64,000 nucleotides of DNA, taken from contig NZ_CP098325.1 in assembly GCF_023639785.1 (NCBI RefSeq), positions 3,038,001 through 3,102,000 on the forward strand. The letters run 5' to 3'. Below, one piece after another: positions 10,383 through 20,993 of this stretch. The translations under genes and the position numbers were made by a program. The DNA is from Leclercia adecarboxylata. Its GTDB lineage: Bacteria; Pseudomonadota; Gammaproteobacteria; Enterobacterales; Enterobacteriaceae. The notes beneath the pieces are model-generated. The model worked only from the letters and a program-made list of their open reading frames with translations. It searched no databases and had not been told where the DNA came from. Every line of letters begins with the position of its first letter. Position 1 is the first letter of the stretch.

Positions 10383-11129
10383 TCAGGCTTTGTTATATAA
10401 GGCTTTGGTTTTACCCGTCGTTTTAAGACGTAATAAATAAGATAATTCCGCGAGGGCACCCGGCATGCGCAATATTTCGCGCTGCACTTTTTTGGCGTCC
10501 TGACACAATTCCAGATTATTCGAGGTTGACACTCCGCCCATTGAAAATTCAGATACCAGACCCGGCAGGCGTTTAAACGGATAACCGGCTTTATAGAGTC
10601 GGGCGGTCAGAGCGTAATCCGATGAGACGCGATATTGCAGATCGTACGGGTACGTTTTTAATCCACTCAGCGGAAAGAAAATCGCCTGATGGCTTGCGGG
10701 CAGGCTGTGGTAAATATACCAGCCCGGTTTCGCCGACCGGCGTACTTTATTTCCATCACCGAAATCGAGTAAGGCGTCACCCATGTACATAGCGTTATCG
10801 TTCGCCCGGCTGAGCTGGCGCACAAACTGCGCCACGTCGTCATGAAAAATATCGCCGGAGTTCAGAAAAATGGCGTAGCGCCCCTGCGCCATATCGATGC
10901 CCTTATTCATGGCATCGTAGATACCGCGATCCTTCTCGCTGATATAGCGTAAGTTATACTCACCATTGAGTTTTTCCAGAAACTCCGCGGTGCCGTCGTT
11001 CGAACCGCCATCCACCACAATCCATTCAAAACTGAGGCTGGGATCGCCTGCCAGATTGCGCAGTGACCGCCAGGTTTTTACCACACCCTCGTAGTTACGA
11101 AAGGCAACAGTAATAACACTGAGTAACAT
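10383..11129 (-). CDS. wcaE: WcaE, GT2 glycosyltransferase
   Basis: WcaE is a 248-residue family 2 (GT-A) glycosyltransferase that adds one sugar to the lipid-linked colanic acid unit on the cytoplasmic side. The N-terminal [20 protein letters not shown] opens the nucleotide-binding fold. [16 protein letters not shown] and [13 protein letters not shown] contain the Asp residues expected to bind the metal and UDP- or GDP-sugar. The usual third DXD is replaced by NSGD. The gene lies between wcaF and wcaD. The donor specificity is not visible. Confidence 0.92.
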   Translation of the reverse strand: MLLSVITVAFRNYEGVVKTWRSLRNLAGDPSLSFEWIVVDGGSNDGTAEFLEKLNGEYNLRYISEKDRGIYDAMNKGIDMAQGRYAIFLNSGDIFHDDVAQFVRQLSRANDNAMYMGDALLDFGDGNKVRRSAKPGWYIYHSLPASHQAIFFPLSGLKTYPYDLQYRVSSDYALTARLYKAGYPFKRLPGLVSEFSMGGVSTSNNLELCQDAKKVQREILRMPGALAELSYLLRLKTTGKTKALYNKA

Positions 11130-11140
11130 AAACCACCTCG

Positions 11141-12361
11141 TTATGAATGGGTAATATTAAGCGCTTTGCGCAAAATAAACGGGCAAACAATTAAAAATGC
11201 GTACTCCGGACTAAATATTGACCCGGTAAAAAACAGCGACACCGGCGTAAACAGATAAAGCTGAACGCGAAAATTCTGATTATCACCAAAAGCGCTGATC
11301 GTCATTTTGAAAACTTTAAACAGATACCAGGCCGTTAATAACACTGCGAACCATGAGAAATAAATAATCAGCAGATACAAGCCATTGTCTATTGTTTTTC
11401 CGACATCCGCACCGTTAAAGATTCCGAATGATGCGACATATTCATAAAGTGAGCCAAATCTGACAACGCCGTCAATATGGGTTAAAGAGTACCCTACCAT
11501 CACCAGCGGACCGATAATACGATAATACGATGATGACCCTTCGGTCCCTAAATCACCCAGACGTTCAGATATATACGGGAAGGCAAACACCACCCCGACT
11601 AAGAACACTGACAATGAAATGATCGCTAAAGGTAACTTCTTCTTGATCGCCTCTTTATTCAGGTACTGAAACGCCCATTCAAGAAGGTAAAACAGAATAA
11701 AGGTCATTACCCCGGAGAACGAACCTGACAGAACAATTCCTGCAAGAATCATAGCATCGCTCTTGGGCGTTTTGATACCAAACTGTTTGATGCTGAGCCA
11801 AATTGAGATTAACGCCAGAGCGAAGAATGCCGGTTCGAAATAGAGCGCGGTGGTGCGCTTTCCGCCAAATTTAATGAAATTCAGTACATAGCTATTACTG
11901 TAAATAAGATATTTCGAAATTATTTCCATCAGGCTACTGCCGCCGGTGAGAATAATTTGCGCCATCTCCAGGGCGGCAATAGAAACGATGATGCTAATGA
12001 CCAGATAAAAGAACCTGAGGATCTTCCGATAATTGTGCGGCGAAATGGTTTTAAAGCGAATACTCCATACCATGCCGATAATGATCACAATATAAACAAA
12101 CAGCATGGTGGAGGTGACGTATTTGCTGGCATCCAGCGACTGCCCAAAAATGTAGTTGAATGCGGTCAGGCCCACGCCCATCCCCAGGGCTATCATCAGC
12201 TTCTTCACGCTGATTTTGTCGACAAACAGCAACAGCAGCAGCGGTAAGAAGGTGACGATAGTGATGGGGAAACTTTCTCCCAGCTGGGCAATTTTGACGT
12301 TAACCAGCAGGTAGACCAGGGGCAGCAGCAGATAGCTACAGATTCTGATAGAACGAGACAT
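11141..12361 (-). CDS. wcaD: WcaD, colanic acid polymerase
   Basis: This 406-residue, strongly hydrophobic protein has about 10-12 predicted membrane spans, starting [20 protein letters not shown]. In E. coli, WcaD is the Wzy-type polymerase that joins repeat units in the periplasm. The start at 12361 gives [10 protein letters not shown], matching E. coli. The frame stays open 59 codons further upstream, but that part is inside wcaC and encodes polar, low-complexity residues. Even with this start, the gene overlaps the wcaC end by 26 bases. The sequence is more A+T-rich than its neighbours, common for Wzy genes. Confidence 0.92.
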   Translation of the reverse strand: MSRSIRICSYLLLPLVYLLVNVKIAQLGESFPITIVTFLPLLLLLFVDKISVKKLMIALGMGVGLTAFNYIFGQSLDASKYVTSTMLFVYIVIIIGMVWSIRFKTISPHNYRKILRFFYLVISIIVSIAALEMAQIILTGGSSLMEIISKYLIYSNSYVLNFIKFGGKRTTALYFEPAFFALALISIWLSIKQFGIKTPKSDAMILAGIVLSGSFSGVMTFILFYLLEWAFQYLNKEAIKKKLPLAIISLSVFLVGVVFAFPYISERLGDLGTEGSSSYYRIIGPLVMVGYSLTHIDGVVRFGSLYEYVASFGIFNGADVGKTIDNGLYLLIIYFSWFAVLLTAWYLFKVFKMTISAFGDNQNFRVQLYLFTPVSLFFTGSIFSPEYAFLIVCPFILRKALNITHS

Positions 12362-13553
12362 ACTCCTCCAGCATCTGTTGTCCACTGTAGGCCTGGCGGC
12401 TGCGGGTGCGGAAATCCTCAAGGGTGGTGCCAAACACCGCCTGGGCGATCTCCGCTTTCGACAGCTGCACCAGAGGCAACACTTCATTTTCACTGAAGGT
12501 TTTGCCCCCGGATTTCTCCAGCACTTCCCGGGCGGCATCGCTGTGGGTGGCGATCACCGGCACCCCGATGGAGAGCGCTTCGCACAGGATCAGCGGGTAG
12601 TTATCCACCCGGGAGCTGAACACCAGCGCATCCATACCGTTCAGGGCGCTCATCAATTTGCGCTTGTCGGTTTCGAAGCCGTGATTCACCACGTTCGGCC
12701 CCTCAAATGGCGAGAATTTGCCGAAGGTGTGCAGTTCGATCTTATCCCCGAGCGCCATTATGTCGCGCACCAGCTGCTGGTTGGTTTTGCCGTCGTAGCG
12801 CAAATCGTGAGCAACCACGGCGATTTTCGGCTTACCTGCGGTGACGGCGACCGGAGTCAGCTCAGCCAGAATGGCTTCCGTCGCCACGTCGATACCGTTA
12901 TTGATGATCCGGCAGCGCCCTGCCCCGTACAGGCTGTTAAAGGCGTCGGCCACGTGCTGGCTGGGGGAGATAAACTGGCAGCCCAGCGCCAGCATGTCGC
13001 GGAACAGCTGACGTTTGCCGTCCACCAGCTGATGGGCGCGATCCACTTTTACCGGCGGGTAGTTGCTGAGCGTCGGGCATTTCTGGCAGTTCTCTTTCCA
13101 CCCTTCGCAGCCGTCGGTAAAGGCGCAGCGCCCGGTCACGCTCCAGTGATCGTGCAGGGTCCAGACAAAGGTGGTTTCCGGCTTATGCGCCTGCACGTTC
13201 TCACAGAAGGCCACCACCTCTTCAAGCTTCAGCCAGTAGCTGTGCAGCACATGAAAGTGCAGCACCACCGGGCCCGGCGTGCGGGTGACGGTGCGATACA
13301 GGCTGTTAAGATTTCCGAACAGGTCGCGGTTAAACAGGCGGAACAGCGCGATATTGGCCACGGAGGTCAGGCGCGGGGTGTGCTTCACCACCTGCGGATA
13401 GCGGTCGTGGCTGACGCTTTTTTTGCCACCCTTGCCGTAGCCGTAGATAAAGCGCGACTGAAGGCCTTTTTGCAGCGCGCGCTGGTGCAGATCCAGCGCC
13501 ACGCCTGCCGCCCCGCCCTCGGCGAGACGCACGTTAAATTGCAGAATGTTCAT
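12336..13553 (-). CDS. wcaC: WcaC, GT4 glycosyltransferase
   Basis: This 405-residue GT-B fold glycosyltransferase has the same length as E. coli WcaC. It starts MNILQFNVRLAEGGAAGVAL. The donor domain contains KIAVVAHDLRYDGKTNQQLV and SSRVDNYPLILCEALSIGVP, the E-x7-E region typical of GT4. The loop CAFTDGCEGWKENCQKCP has clustered cysteines of unknown role, conserved in this family. The ATG overlaps the wcaB stop by four bases, and the 3' end runs 26 bases into wcaD. Confidence 0.93.
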   Translation of the reverse strand: MNILQFNVRLAEGGAAGVALDLHQRALQKGLQSRFIYGYGKGGKKSVSHDRYPQVVKHTPRLTSVANIALFRLFNRDLFGNLNSLYRTVTRTPGPVVLHFHVLHSYWLKLEEVVAFCENVQAHKPETTFVWTLHDHWSVTGRCAFTDGCEGWKENCQKCPTLSNYPPVKVDRAHQLVDGKRQLFRDMLALGCQFISPSQHVADAFNSLYGAGRCRIINNGIDVATEAILAELTPVAVTAGKPKIAVVAHDLRYDGKTNQQLVRDIMALGDKIELHTFGKFSPFEGPNVVNHGFETDKRKLMSALNGMDALVFSSRVDNYPLILCEALSIGVPVIATHSDAAREVLEKSGGKTFSENEVLPLVQLSKAEIAQAVFGTTLEDFRTRSRQAYSGQQMLEEYVSFYQNL

Positions 13554-14041
13554 TTGATCACCTTCACGCGGGCCTTTTCGCCCACCACCAGGGCGTTGTC
13601 CGGGATGCTGTCGAGCACCACGCTTCCCGCCCCGACGGTGACGTTATTGCCGACGGTGATATCACCGATCATCACCACGTTGGCGCCCAGCTCGACGTTA
13701 TTGCCGATCACCGGACAGGCCAGGCTGTCCGGGCCGCGGTTGCCAAGGGTCACCCCGTGGCGAATGGTGAAATCATCCCCGGCGACCACGAATTTATTGA
13801 TCACCACGGCATAGCCGTGGTGAATGGTGAAGCGGCGACCGATGGTGGCCGCGGCCTGGATTTCGTAGCCGAAGAAACACTCGGTGATGATGCGATAGAG
13901 CACCAGCACCGGCGCCGCCCAGAGATTGTTAAGGACGTTCTTTTTGCGCCACACCGAGCAAAAATGGGCCACCCGGTAGGCCAGCACCATGCAGCAGGGG
14001 CGCAGGCTCCAGCTGTTTGCGCGACAATCTTCCAGCACCAT
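13550..14041 (-). CDS. wcaB: WcaB, colanic acid acetyltransferase
   Basis: WcaB (163 residues) is related to serine acetyltransferases. An N-terminal helical part (RPCCMVLAYRVAHFCSVWRK) precedes hexapeptide repeats such as IGRRFTIHHGYAVVINKF and VGNNVTVGAGSVVLDSIPDN. The catalytic-type histidines are in FTIHHG and FTIRHG. It likely O-acetylates a colanic acid residue together with WcaF. The start overlaps the wcaA stop by one base (TAATG). It carries one extra N-terminal residue (MVLED) compared with E. coli. Confidence 0.93.
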   Translation of the reverse strand: MVLEDCRANSWSLRPCCMVLAYRVAHFCSVWRKKNVLNNLWAAPVLVLYRIITECFFGYEIQAAATIGRRFTIHHGYAVVINKFVVAGDDFTIRHGVTLGNRGPDSLACPVIGNNVELGANVVMIGDITVGNNVTVGAGSVVLDSIPDNALVVGEKARVKVIK

Positions 14042-14880
14042 TATTTCCCCCGCAGTCCATCAGCCAGGCGCTTGCCGTTACGCACGGAAATCAGCGTCAG
14101 CAGCGTGCGCCAGTTCATGCGCTTATTGCGGATCTGATACAGCGTAAACAGCTGATACTTGCGGCTGGCGCGGTCAAACTTGTCCCGGTGCTTGCGATAG
14201 AAGTGGAAGTAGCCGGAGAACTTTTTCGGCGACGAGGTGATCTGCATTTCGCCATGATTGATATGCAGGATCTGCGTGGCTTCTTCGACTTTCCACGGCT
14301 CGCCATACTCCACCACCATCCGCAGGAAGATGTCGTAATCCTGTGCGGCAGCAAGGGTCGTATCGAACAGGCACTCCTTGAAGCGCCATGCCCAGGTAAA
14401 GACCTGATTGCCGATGATGTTGCGCTTGTAGAACAGGCGACGGGAGTACGGCGATTTCGGGTACAACGGCAGGCTGGCAGGCTGGGAGTAGACCTCCCCC
14501 TCGCAGACGTAGTCGTTGGCGTATAAAAACGCGTGGGTGACCAGATGATGCTGGTGGGACAGGAAGGTCGACAGCCGGTTTGGCGTCCACTCGTCGTCAT
14601 CGTCGATGCCGGTCAGGTACTGGCCGCTGGCCTGCAGAATGGCCTGGTTGCGTACCGCACAGGCACCGGAGTTGATGGCATTATGGGTGTAGATCACCCG
14701 CGGATCGTTCAGGTCAGCGACAAACTTCTGCAGCTGCTCGTACGAGGAAGAGCAGTCATCAACGATGATCAATTCCCAGTGGTCATAATCCTGGCGCAAT
14801 ACCGATTTTATCGCACGGATCGCCAGCTGCTGACGGTTCCATGTCGGCATATAAATGGAAATCAAAGGACGTGGTGTCAT
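14041..14880 (-). CDS. wcaA: WcaA, GT2 glycosyltransferase
   Basis: WcaA is a GT-A family 2 glycosyltransferase of 279 residues. ISIYMPTWNRQQLAIRAI opens the fold, WELIIVDDCSS gives the first Asp pair and YLTGIDDDDEWTPNRL contains the DXD-type metal site. An earlier ATG at 14901 overlaps the wzc stop. The start at 14880 is preferred because GGGGA lies five bases upstream and the length then equals E. coli WcaA. The sugar transferred is not known from sequence. Confidence 0.92.
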   Translation of the reverse strand: MTPRPLISIYMPTWNRQQLAIRAIKSVLRQDYDHWELIIVDDCSSSYEQLQKFVADLNDPRVIYTHNAINSGACAVRNQAILQASGQYLTGIDDDDEWTPNRLSTFLSHQHHLVTHAFLYANDYVCEGEVYSQPASLPLYPKSPYSRRLFYKRNIIGNQVFTWAWRFKECLFDTTLAAAQDYDIFLRMVVEYGEPWKVEEATQILHINHGEMQITSSPKKFSGYFHFYRKHRDKFDRASRKYQLFTLYQIRNKRMNWRTLLTLISVRNGKRLADGLRGK

Positions 14881-14900
14881 GGTGTTCCCCGAATGGCTCA

Positions 14901-17063
14901 TTACTTGCTGTCCGATTTATATTCGTACTCGTAATACCCGTAATCCTGATACCCGCTGGCGCGGCGGAAGATAGAGTTGAGGATCACCCCTTTCACCGCA
15001 ATGCCGTTCTGCTCGAAGCGGCTGAGACTGGTTTCCACCTCTTTCAGGGTGTTCACCGCATAGCGCGCCACCATCAGGGTGGTGCCCGCATGGCGGCCGA
15101 CCACCGCTGCATCCGTTACCGCGAGGATTGGCGGGGTGTCGATCAGCACCAGGTCATAGTTTTCGCTCGCCCACTTCACCAGCTGGGTAAAGCGCTCGCT
15201 CATCAGCAGCTCCGACGGGTTCGGCGGCACCTGTCCACGCGTGACCAGGTCAACGCCAGGGATCGAGGTCGGCTTCGCGCACTGGCTGATATCGCCCTTG
15301 CCCAGCAGAATGTCCGACAGACCGTTAACGTTGTTGGTGCCGAACAGCTCGTGGGTGTAGCCCTTACGCATATCGCAGTCGATCAGCAGCACGCGCTTGT
15401 TGGTCTGGCTGACCACCGCCGCCAGGTTGGCGCAGACAAAGGTTTTCCCGATGGACGGGCTGACCCCGGTCAGCATCAGCACGTTGTTGCTGGCCTGCAT
15501 CATGGCGAAGTGCAGACTGGTGCGCAGGCTACGGATGGCTTCGATGGCCAGATCCGTCGGGTTACCTACCGCAAGCAGCTGGCTCTGTTTGTAGCGCTTA
15601 ACGCCGTTGGTGGTTTTAACGCTGTCGCGGGACTTCTGCCACTCGGACAGCGGGATGCTGGCGTAGACGTTGATGCCGTTCTCCTCCAGCACCTGCGGGC
15701 TTTCAATCCCACGGTTAAACAGGGAGCGCAGCAGCACGCCAACGATGGAGAGCATCAGGCCGAGAATAATGCTGCCGAGAATAATCAGCGCTTTCTTCGG
15801 CTTCAGCACGCCAGGCTGGGTGATGGCCGGGTCGACAATGCGCACGTCGCCCACGGTGCTCGCCTCGGTGATCTTCAGCTCCTGCTGTTTATTCAGCAGC
15901 TGCATATAGACCTGCTGGCCGGACTCCACGTCGCGGGTCAGACGCAGGATCTCCTGCTGGGTTTTTGGCATCGCGGTGACGCGATTATTGAGCTTCGCTT
16001 TCTCCTCTTCCAGGGTCTGGCGTTTTTCCAGCAGCGTGCGGTAGGCCGGATGACGTTTGGTGTAGAGCTTGGATATTTCCGCCTCTTTGAAGGTCAGCTC
16101 GTTCAGCTGGGCGTCGATGTTGACCATTGAATCCAGCACCGACTTCGCTTCCAGCGGCAGATCGACGGAATCTTTATCCTGACGGAAAGCGTTGAGCTTG
16201 TTCTCGGCCTGATCCAGATGACCGCGCACCTCCGGAAGCTGTTTGGCAAGGAAGTCGAGGCTTTTCGACGCCTCTTCCGACTTGCGCTTCACGTTCTGCG
16301 CCTGGTAGTTGCGGGTAATGCTGTTGAGAATGTCGCGGATCTTGTCCTTGTCTTCCCCGGTAAAGCTCAGTCGCAGTACCCCTGTGTCCTTACCGGTTTC
16401 GGTGACCGTCAGGTTGCCCTGCAGGTTATTGATCATGCCCAGCATCGAGAATTTGCTGACGGTAAACTCGCTGCCGCTCCCGGCATGAATGGCGCTGACC
16501 ATCATGCTCACGCCGTCTTTCGTCAGCATCTCCCCCACCTTGCCCTGGGCGCTAAACCCGGCGTCGCTGGTGAGCTGGTAGCGATCTTTACCCAGCACTT
16601 CGAGGGTAAAGATCTGGCTGGCGCCTCCGGCAGGAAGCGTAAACGTGGTCACTTTGACAGTGTCGTTCTGTCGGCCCATCAACCGATCCCAGCCCGCGCC
16701 AAACACCGGGAAGGTGTTTTTGCTCACGCCGATATCGAGATCCAGATCGTCTACGGTTTTGCCCAGCACCAGGCGGGACTGGATCAGTTCAATTTCCGCC
16801 TGTGAGGCGGGCGGCTTGTTCGCCAGCGCTGAACCGATGTCCTGCACCAGGGAACTGCCGCTGTTCTGCTCAATTTGCACCAGCGCGTCGGCGCTGTAGA
16901 TCGGCGTGGCGAAGAGGGTATAGATCACCGCCGCGACGGCGAACACGGCGGTGATGCCAATCACCCACCAGCGCGCCTCGACCACGGTCCCGATCAGGCG
17001 ACCAATATCAATTTCATCACCGCCCGCGCTCGGGGTGGAAGAAGGTTTTACGTTTGCTGTCAT
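14901..17063 (-). CDS. wzc: Wzc, BY-kinase and polysaccharide co-polymerase
   Basis: Wzc is the inner-membrane tyrosine autokinase that works with Wza to export high-molecular-weight colanic acid. The 720 residues include a Wzz domain flanked by two membrane segments (WWVIGITAVFAVAAVIYTLF and ALIILGSIILGLMLSIVGVL). The cytoplasmic kinase has Walker A GVSPSIGKT, Walker A' LLIDCDMRKG and Walker B LVLIDTPPILAVTDA. The Tyr-rich tail GYQDYGYYEYEYKSDSK is the autophosphorylation cluster removed of phosphate by Wzb. The start at 17063 (MTANVKPS) gives the E. coli length; upstream codons would extend into wzb. Confidence 0.97.
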   Translation of the reverse strand: MTANVKPSSTPSAGGDEIDIGRLIGTVVEARWWVIGITAVFAVAAVIYTLFATPIYSADALVQIEQNSGSSLVQDIGSALANKPPASQAEIELIQSRLVLGKTVDDLDLDIGVSKNTFPVFGAGWDRLMGRQNDTVKVTTFTLPAGGASQIFTLEVLGKDRYQLTSDAGFSAQGKVGEMLTKDGVSMMVSAIHAGSGSEFTVSKFSMLGMINNLQGNLTVTETGKDTGVLRLSFTGEDKDKIRDILNSITRNYQAQNVKRKSEEASKSLDFLAKQLPEVRGHLDQAENKLNAFRQDKDSVDLPLEAKSVLDSMVNIDAQLNELTFKEAEISKLYTKRHPAYRTLLEKRQTLEEEKAKLNNRVTAMPKTQQEILRLTRDVESGQQVYMQLLNKQQELKITEASTVGDVRIVDPAITQPGVLKPKKALIILGSIILGLMLSIVGVLLRSLFNRGIESPQVLEENGINVYASIPLSEWQKSRDSVKTTNGVKRYKQSQLLAVGNPTDLAIEAIRSLRTSLHFAMMQASNNVLMLTGVSPSIGKTFVCANLAAVVSQTNKRVLLIDCDMRKGYTHELFGTNNVNGLSDILLGKGDISQCAKPTSIPGVDLVTRGQVPPNPSELLMSERFTQLVKWASENYDLVLIDTPPILAVTDAAVVGRHAGTTLMVARYAVNTLKEVETSLSRFEQNGIAVKGVILNSIFRRASGYQDYGYYEYEYKSDSK

Positions 17064-17065
17064 TA

Positions 17066-17509
17066 TTATCCCTGCTGAACGTTCAGTGCCTGTGCCCACT
17101 GGCGGGCAGACTGGTCGAGTAAGGTGTAAACCGCCTCAAACGCTTCATGGCTTTTGCGATACGGGTCGGGGATCTCACGTTCGTTATCCCAGTGACCAAA
17201 CAGCATCACCTTGCCGCGCATCTCCGGTGCGATATCGCACAGGGCATGGATGTGGCGTTTTTCCATCGCGAGGATCAGGTCATAGTCGCGGCACAGGCTG
17301 GCCGTCACCTGACGGGCACTGTGCCCGTCGAGTGAAAGCTGATGCTCTGCGGCAACCTGACGCGCGCGCTCGTCGGCCCCTTTGCCCACCAGCGCGCCGA
17401 GCCCGGCCGACGCCACGGTGAGCTGCGGTTGGTACTGTTTCAAAAGCCGTTCAGCGGTAGGGGAACGGCAGATGTTCCCCACACAAACCACCAGAATTTT
17501 GTTAAACAT
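17066..17509 (-). CDS. wzb: Wzb, low-molecular-weight protein tyrosine phosphatase
   Basis: Wzb dephosphorylates the Wzc tyrosine cluster, cycling the export machine. The P-loop VCVGNICRSPTAERL places the catalytic Cys at residue 9 in the C-x5-R motif (C9, R15). The general-acid loop is IPDPYRKSHEAF. The protein has 147 residues, as in E. coli. The ATG at 17509 is chosen; a GTG nine bases earlier overlaps the wza stop. It lies between wza and wzc with a two-base gap to wzc. Confidence 0.96.
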   Translation of the reverse strand: MFNKILVVCVGNICRSPTAERLLKQYQPQLTVASAGLGALVGKGADERARQVAAEHQLSLDGHSARQVTASLCRDYDLILAMEKRHIHALCDIAPEMRGKVMLFGHWDNEREIPDPYRKSHEAFEAVYTLLDQSARQWAQALNVQQG

Positions 17510-17514
17510 CGTTA

Positions 17515-18657
17515 TCACCAGTTGTGGTACTGATGTACCGTGTCGGACATGGTATGGATATTGTTGATGGTCGGCATCAGCTGGTTCATCACACGGTTCC
17601 AGCGCGTTATCGGCGCGGTAGTGACGTAGACCACGTCATACGGCTGGAGGCGGAAGCCGGTCGCCATCACCAGCGAGGTGGCATCAGACATATCCAGCTG
17701 GTAGACGTTGGCAATCTTGCCCTTCCCACCGTTGCCCGTAATCGGACGGATCACGAAGATACCGCTGGCGTCGGAGGTGCTCATATCCAGCCCTTCCGCG
17801 TTGCCCAGCGCTTCGGTCAGGGTCATACCGCTGAAGTCCATCTTGAGGGTGCTCTGTTTTTTCACTTCACCCATCACGAATACTTTGAGGTCGTCATTGC
17901 GCGGCACGAACAGAATGTCGCTCGGATAGAGCAGACGGTTCTGGCTCAGATCGCCGTTCTGCATCAGCGCCTGCAGGGAGATACGCTCCTCTTTACCTTT
18001 ATGGGTCAGCACCGCATTGCTCCAGTCGGCGCCGTCGGTGAGCCCGCCCGCGGCGTTGATGGCATCAAGCACCGTCAACGGCACGTTGGTGATTGGCTGC
18101 TGGCCGGATTTGTTCACCTGGCCGGAGACATAGACTTTCTGCGAACGGAATGCGGCGATATTAACGTCCACCTGCGGGTCAGCGATGTACTGCGCTAAAC
18201 GGCCGGTAATATCACTGCGGATCTGCGCGAGCGTTTTGCCCGCCACGCGAAGTTTGCCGACATAGGGATAGAACATGGTGCCGTCCGCCTGAACCCAGTT
18301 GCCGGTATCGCTGGAGCTACGATACTGGCCGGCCGGGGTGGTCAGCTCCGGGTGATCCCAGACGGTGACGTTAATGACATCCCCCGGCCCGACGCGGTAC
18401 TGGTAGTTGGCGATCTCCTGGTCGAGGCTGTCGTTAGGCCGCGCCACGACCGGACGGGGGCGTAATTGTTCAACCAGCTGCGGGGTCATGGGATAAACAT
18501 TCACCATGCGGTTAATATCAAAGTCAGCATCCTGCTGTTTAATCACATCCTTGCCCGAGGTCGAGGTTGAGATATTGCTGCCGGGAAAGATCGTACAACC
18601 ACTCATCAAGGTCACAGACACCAATAATGGCATCAATTTCATTTTGGATTTCATCAT
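17515..18657 (-). CDS. wza: Wza, outer-membrane polysaccharide export lipoprotein
   Basis: Wza forms the octameric outer-membrane channel for colanic acid. The 380-residue precursor has a lipoprotein signal peptide ([15 protein letters not shown]), with lipidation expected at Cys21. The polysaccharide export domain begins [20 protein letters not shown], followed by SLBB repeats ([35 protein letters not shown]). The C-terminal amphipathic helix that forms the pore ends in HNW. It is the first gene of the operon, behind a long leader with a JUMPstart element. Confidence 0.97.
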   Translation of the reverse strand: MMKSKMKLMPLLVSVTLMSGCTIFPGSNISTSTSGKDVIKQQDADFDINRMVNVYPMTPQLVEQLRPRPVVARPNDSLDQEIANYQYRVGPGDVINVTVWDHPELTTPAGQYRSSSDTGNWVQADGTMFYPYVGKLRVAGKTLAQIRSDITGRLAQYIADPQVDVNIAAFRSQKVYVSGQVNKSGQQPITNVPLTVLDAINAAGGLTDGADWSNAVLTHKGKEERISLQALMQNGDLSQNRLLYPSDILFVPRNDDLKVFVMGEVKKQSTLKMDFSGMTLTEALGNAEGLDMSTSDASGIFVIRPITGNGGKGKIANVYQLDMSDATSLVMATGFRLQPYDVVYVTTAPITRWNRVMNQLMPTINNIHTMSDTVHQYHNW

Positions 18658-18834
18658 TGATTATTTATCACTATGGCAGAGTAATTATCCTGTGCATTTA
18701 AATAAGTGCGAAGGCGTATTACTTTTAGCATGCAGTCAATAAAAGAGAAATATAACTGGCATCAGTCCTAAAAGAAGCTTATTCGCTCTCAGGCTATTGA
18801 CAGAATAATCGAGGCTGATCAACACGCTTTCAGG

Positions 18835-18872
18835 CACGCTACCGCCCTTGGCTTTCAGTTACCAATTCACTG
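18835..18872 (-). promoter_or_regulatory. JUMPstart element with ops site (RfaH recruitment)
   Basis: On the minus strand the segment starts CAGTGAATTGGTAACTG and ends GGGCGGTAGCGTG. The final GGCGGTAGCGTG (18835-18846) is the ops sequence that pauses RNA polymerase and recruits RfaH. The rest matches the JUMPstart consensus at most positions. It lies about 178 bases ahead of wza, inside the transcribed leader, so RfaH-dependent anti-termination of the long colanic operon is expected. Confidence 0.9.
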
Positions 18873-19115
18873 CTTAAACAGTAAGTTAGGGATAAAAACC
18901 CTCTTTGACAGGGTTTAATGTAAAAATATAAAGGACAGGATAATTCCGAACCCGATATAGATTTAAACGCCATTAAACCGTTACAGAAATAGCATCAAAA
19001 ATGACCGCTATTTGATGCTGAAAGAATTGTTGCAGCTATCCGAAATGCAGGCAAGGAAACATCATCAAAGGCGTGGCTTTTAAGATTAATATTAACGGTC
19101 GCATTTCTTTGCTTT

Positions 19116-19129
19116 TAGGAATAGCTTGA
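19116..19129 (-). promoter_or_regulatory. Candidate RcsAB box upstream of wza
   Basis: The minus strand reads TCAAGCTATTCCTA, which agrees with the RcsAB consensus TaAGaatatTCctA at 10 of 14 positions, with a perfect ATTCCTA half. It lies upstream of the JUMPstart element by about 245 bases, a reasonable place for the activator site of a colanic acid promoter. The left half is poor, so this is a candidate only. Confidence 0.4.
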
Positions 19130-19347
19130 TATTGACAATATTAAATTATGCCTGGCAACCTGCGATATTTCTTATTTTACTTTATTCGGAGTTATTCCAA
19201 TTTTAACCCACAGAGCGAAGGGTTTATTTCCTGACCATTAAGGAAAATCTGTGCAGATAAATGCCCGGCTGGCATTGCATTTTTCTGGCGCAGTATCCAT
19301 GATCGAAATGTGACAATTGTCATATAACCAAAGGTATTACTCTCACT

Positions 19348-20931
19348 ATGGAATGGATAGCAGATCCATCAATATGGGCTGGCCTGGTCACCCTGGTGGT
19401 GCTGGAGCTTGTGCTCGGTATCGATAACCTGGTCTTTATCGCTATTCTCGCCGAAAAGCTGCCCCCTGCTCAGCGCGACCGCGCCCGCATTACCGGTCTG
19501 TTAATGGCGATGATTATGCGCCTGCTGCTGCTGGCCTCTATCTCCTGGCTGGTGACCCTCACCCGCCCGCTGTTTACCGTCCACGGCTTTGGCTTCAGTG
19601 CACGCGATCTGATCATGCTGTTTGGTGGTTTTTTCCTGATCTTCAAAGCCACCGTCGAACTCAACGAAAGGCTGGAGGGCAAGGACAGCGAGAACCCCAC
19701 CCAACGTCGCGGGGCGAAGTTCTGGGCGGTAGTGGCGCAAATCGTGGTGCTGGACGCCGTCTTCTCGCTGGATTCGGTGATCACCGCGGTGGGCATGGTC
19801 GATCATCTGCCCGTTATGATGGCTGCCGTGATTATCGCCATTGCGCTGATGGTAATGGCCAGCAAGGCGCTGACGCGCTTCGTCAATGACCACCCGACGA
19901 TTGTCATTCTGTGCCTGAGCTTCCTGCTAATGATTGGCTTTAGCCTGGTGGCAGACGGTTTTGGCTTCCACATTCCGAAAGGGTACCTCTACGCCGCCAT
20001 TGGCTTCTCGGTGATTATCGAGGCGCTGAACCAGCTGGCGATCTTCAACCGCCGCCGTTTTCTCTCCGCCAATCAGACCCTGCGCCAGCGCACCGCTGAC
20101 ACGGTGATTCGTCTGTTGAGCGGTAAAAAAGAGGATGCCGAACTGGACGCGCAGTCCGCCTCTCTGCTGGCCGACCATGATGACAGCCCGATCTTTGCCC
20201 CACAGGAGCGGCGAATGATTGAGCGGGTGCTGCACCTTAACCAGCGCTCCGTCAGCAGCATTATGACCTCCCGTCACGATATCGAGCATATCGACCTCAA
20301 CGCGCCGGAAGAGCAGATCCGTGCCCTGCTGGATAAAAACCAGCACACCCGCATCGTGGTCACCGGCAGCGATCGGGAAGAGGAGCTGCTGGGTGTGGTT
20401 CATGTAATCGATCTGCTTAATCAGCAGCTGCGCGGCGAGCCGCTCAATCTACGCGTGCTGATCCGCCAGCCGCTGGTGTTCCCGGAGGTGCTGCCGCTGC
20501 TGCAGGCTCTGGAGCAGTTCCGCAACGCGCGCACCCATTTTGCTTTTGTGGTGGATGAGTTTGGTTCCGTGGAGGGGTTAGTCACGCTCAGCGACGTGAT
20601 GGAGACCATTGCGGGCAACCTGCCGAACGAAGTGGAAGAGATCGACGCCCGGCATGATATCCAGAAGAATGCCGACGGCAGCTGGACCGCCAACGGCCAT
20701 ATGCCGCTGGAGGATCTGGTGCAGTATGTGCCCCTGCCGCTGGACGACAAGCGGGAATATCACACCATTGCAGGCCTGCTGATGGAGAACCTGCAGCGGA
20801 TACCGCAGCCGGGTGAAGAGGTGCAGGTGGGAGATTACGCGCTGAAAACGCTGGAGGTGGAGAACCACCGGGTGCAGAAGGTGCAGCTGATCCCGCTGGT
20901 TACGCAGGATGAGATGGATTACGAGCTGTGA
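19348..20931 (+). CDS. yegH: YegH, TerC/CBS/CorC membrane protein
   Basis: YegH has 527 residues, the E. coli length. Residues 1-240 form a TerC-type membrane domain with about seven spans and acidic motifs inside them ([30 protein letters not shown]). These suggest metal-ion handling. A CBS pair follows ([40 protein letters not shown]), then a CorC/HlyC-type C-terminal domain. The exact substrate is unknown. It is transcribed away from wza and ends just before a boxC-like repeat that separates it from convergent asmA. Confidence 0.93.
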   Translation: MEWIADPSIWAGLVTLVVLELVLGIDNLVFIAILAEKLPPAQRDRARITGLLMAMIMRLLLLASISWLVTLTRPLFTVHGFGFSARDLIMLFGGFFLIFKATVELNERLEGKDSENPTQRRGAKFWAVVAQIVVLDAVFSLDSVITAVGMVDHLPVMMAAVIIAIALMVMASKALTRFVNDHPTIVILCLSFLLMIGFSLVADGFGFHIPKGYLYAAIGFSVIIEALNQLAIFNRRRFLSANQTLRQRTADTVIRLLSGKKEDAELDAQSASLLADHDDSPIFAPQERRMIERVLHLNQRSVSSIMTSRHDIEHIDLNAPEEQIRALLDKNQHTRIVVTGSDREEELLGVVHVIDLLNQQLRGEPLNLRVLIRQPLVFPEVLPLLQALEQFRNARTHFAFVVDEFGSVEGLVTLSDVMETIAGNLPNEVEEIDARHDIQKNADGSWTANGHMPLEDLVQYVPLPLDDKREYHTIAGLLMENLQRIPQPGEEVQVGDYALKTLEVENHRVQKVQLIPLVTQDEMDYEL

Positions 20932-20993
20932 TGTGGCAATAAGAAGGGGGAAAACCCGATCGCGCTCAGGCTTTAAGACCGCACCTGACTGTT

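Larger units (their letters stand above)
18658..19347. other. Divergent regulatory region between wza and yegH
   Basis: These 690 bases contain no convincing gene. The stretch is A+T-rich. On the minus strand it carries the operon leader with the JUMPstart/ops element at about 180 bases from wza, and a candidate RcsAB site further upstream. The long distance to wza agrees with the long untranslated leader known for wza. The yegH promoter must lie at the right end, but I could not place its hexamers with confidence. Confidence 0.7.

Noticed and set aside
12362..12538. N-terminal extension of wcaD
   Set aside because: The 59 extra codons lie in wcaC and encode low-complexity Arg/Cys/Pro residues. 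E. coli WcaD starts at the equivalent of 12361.
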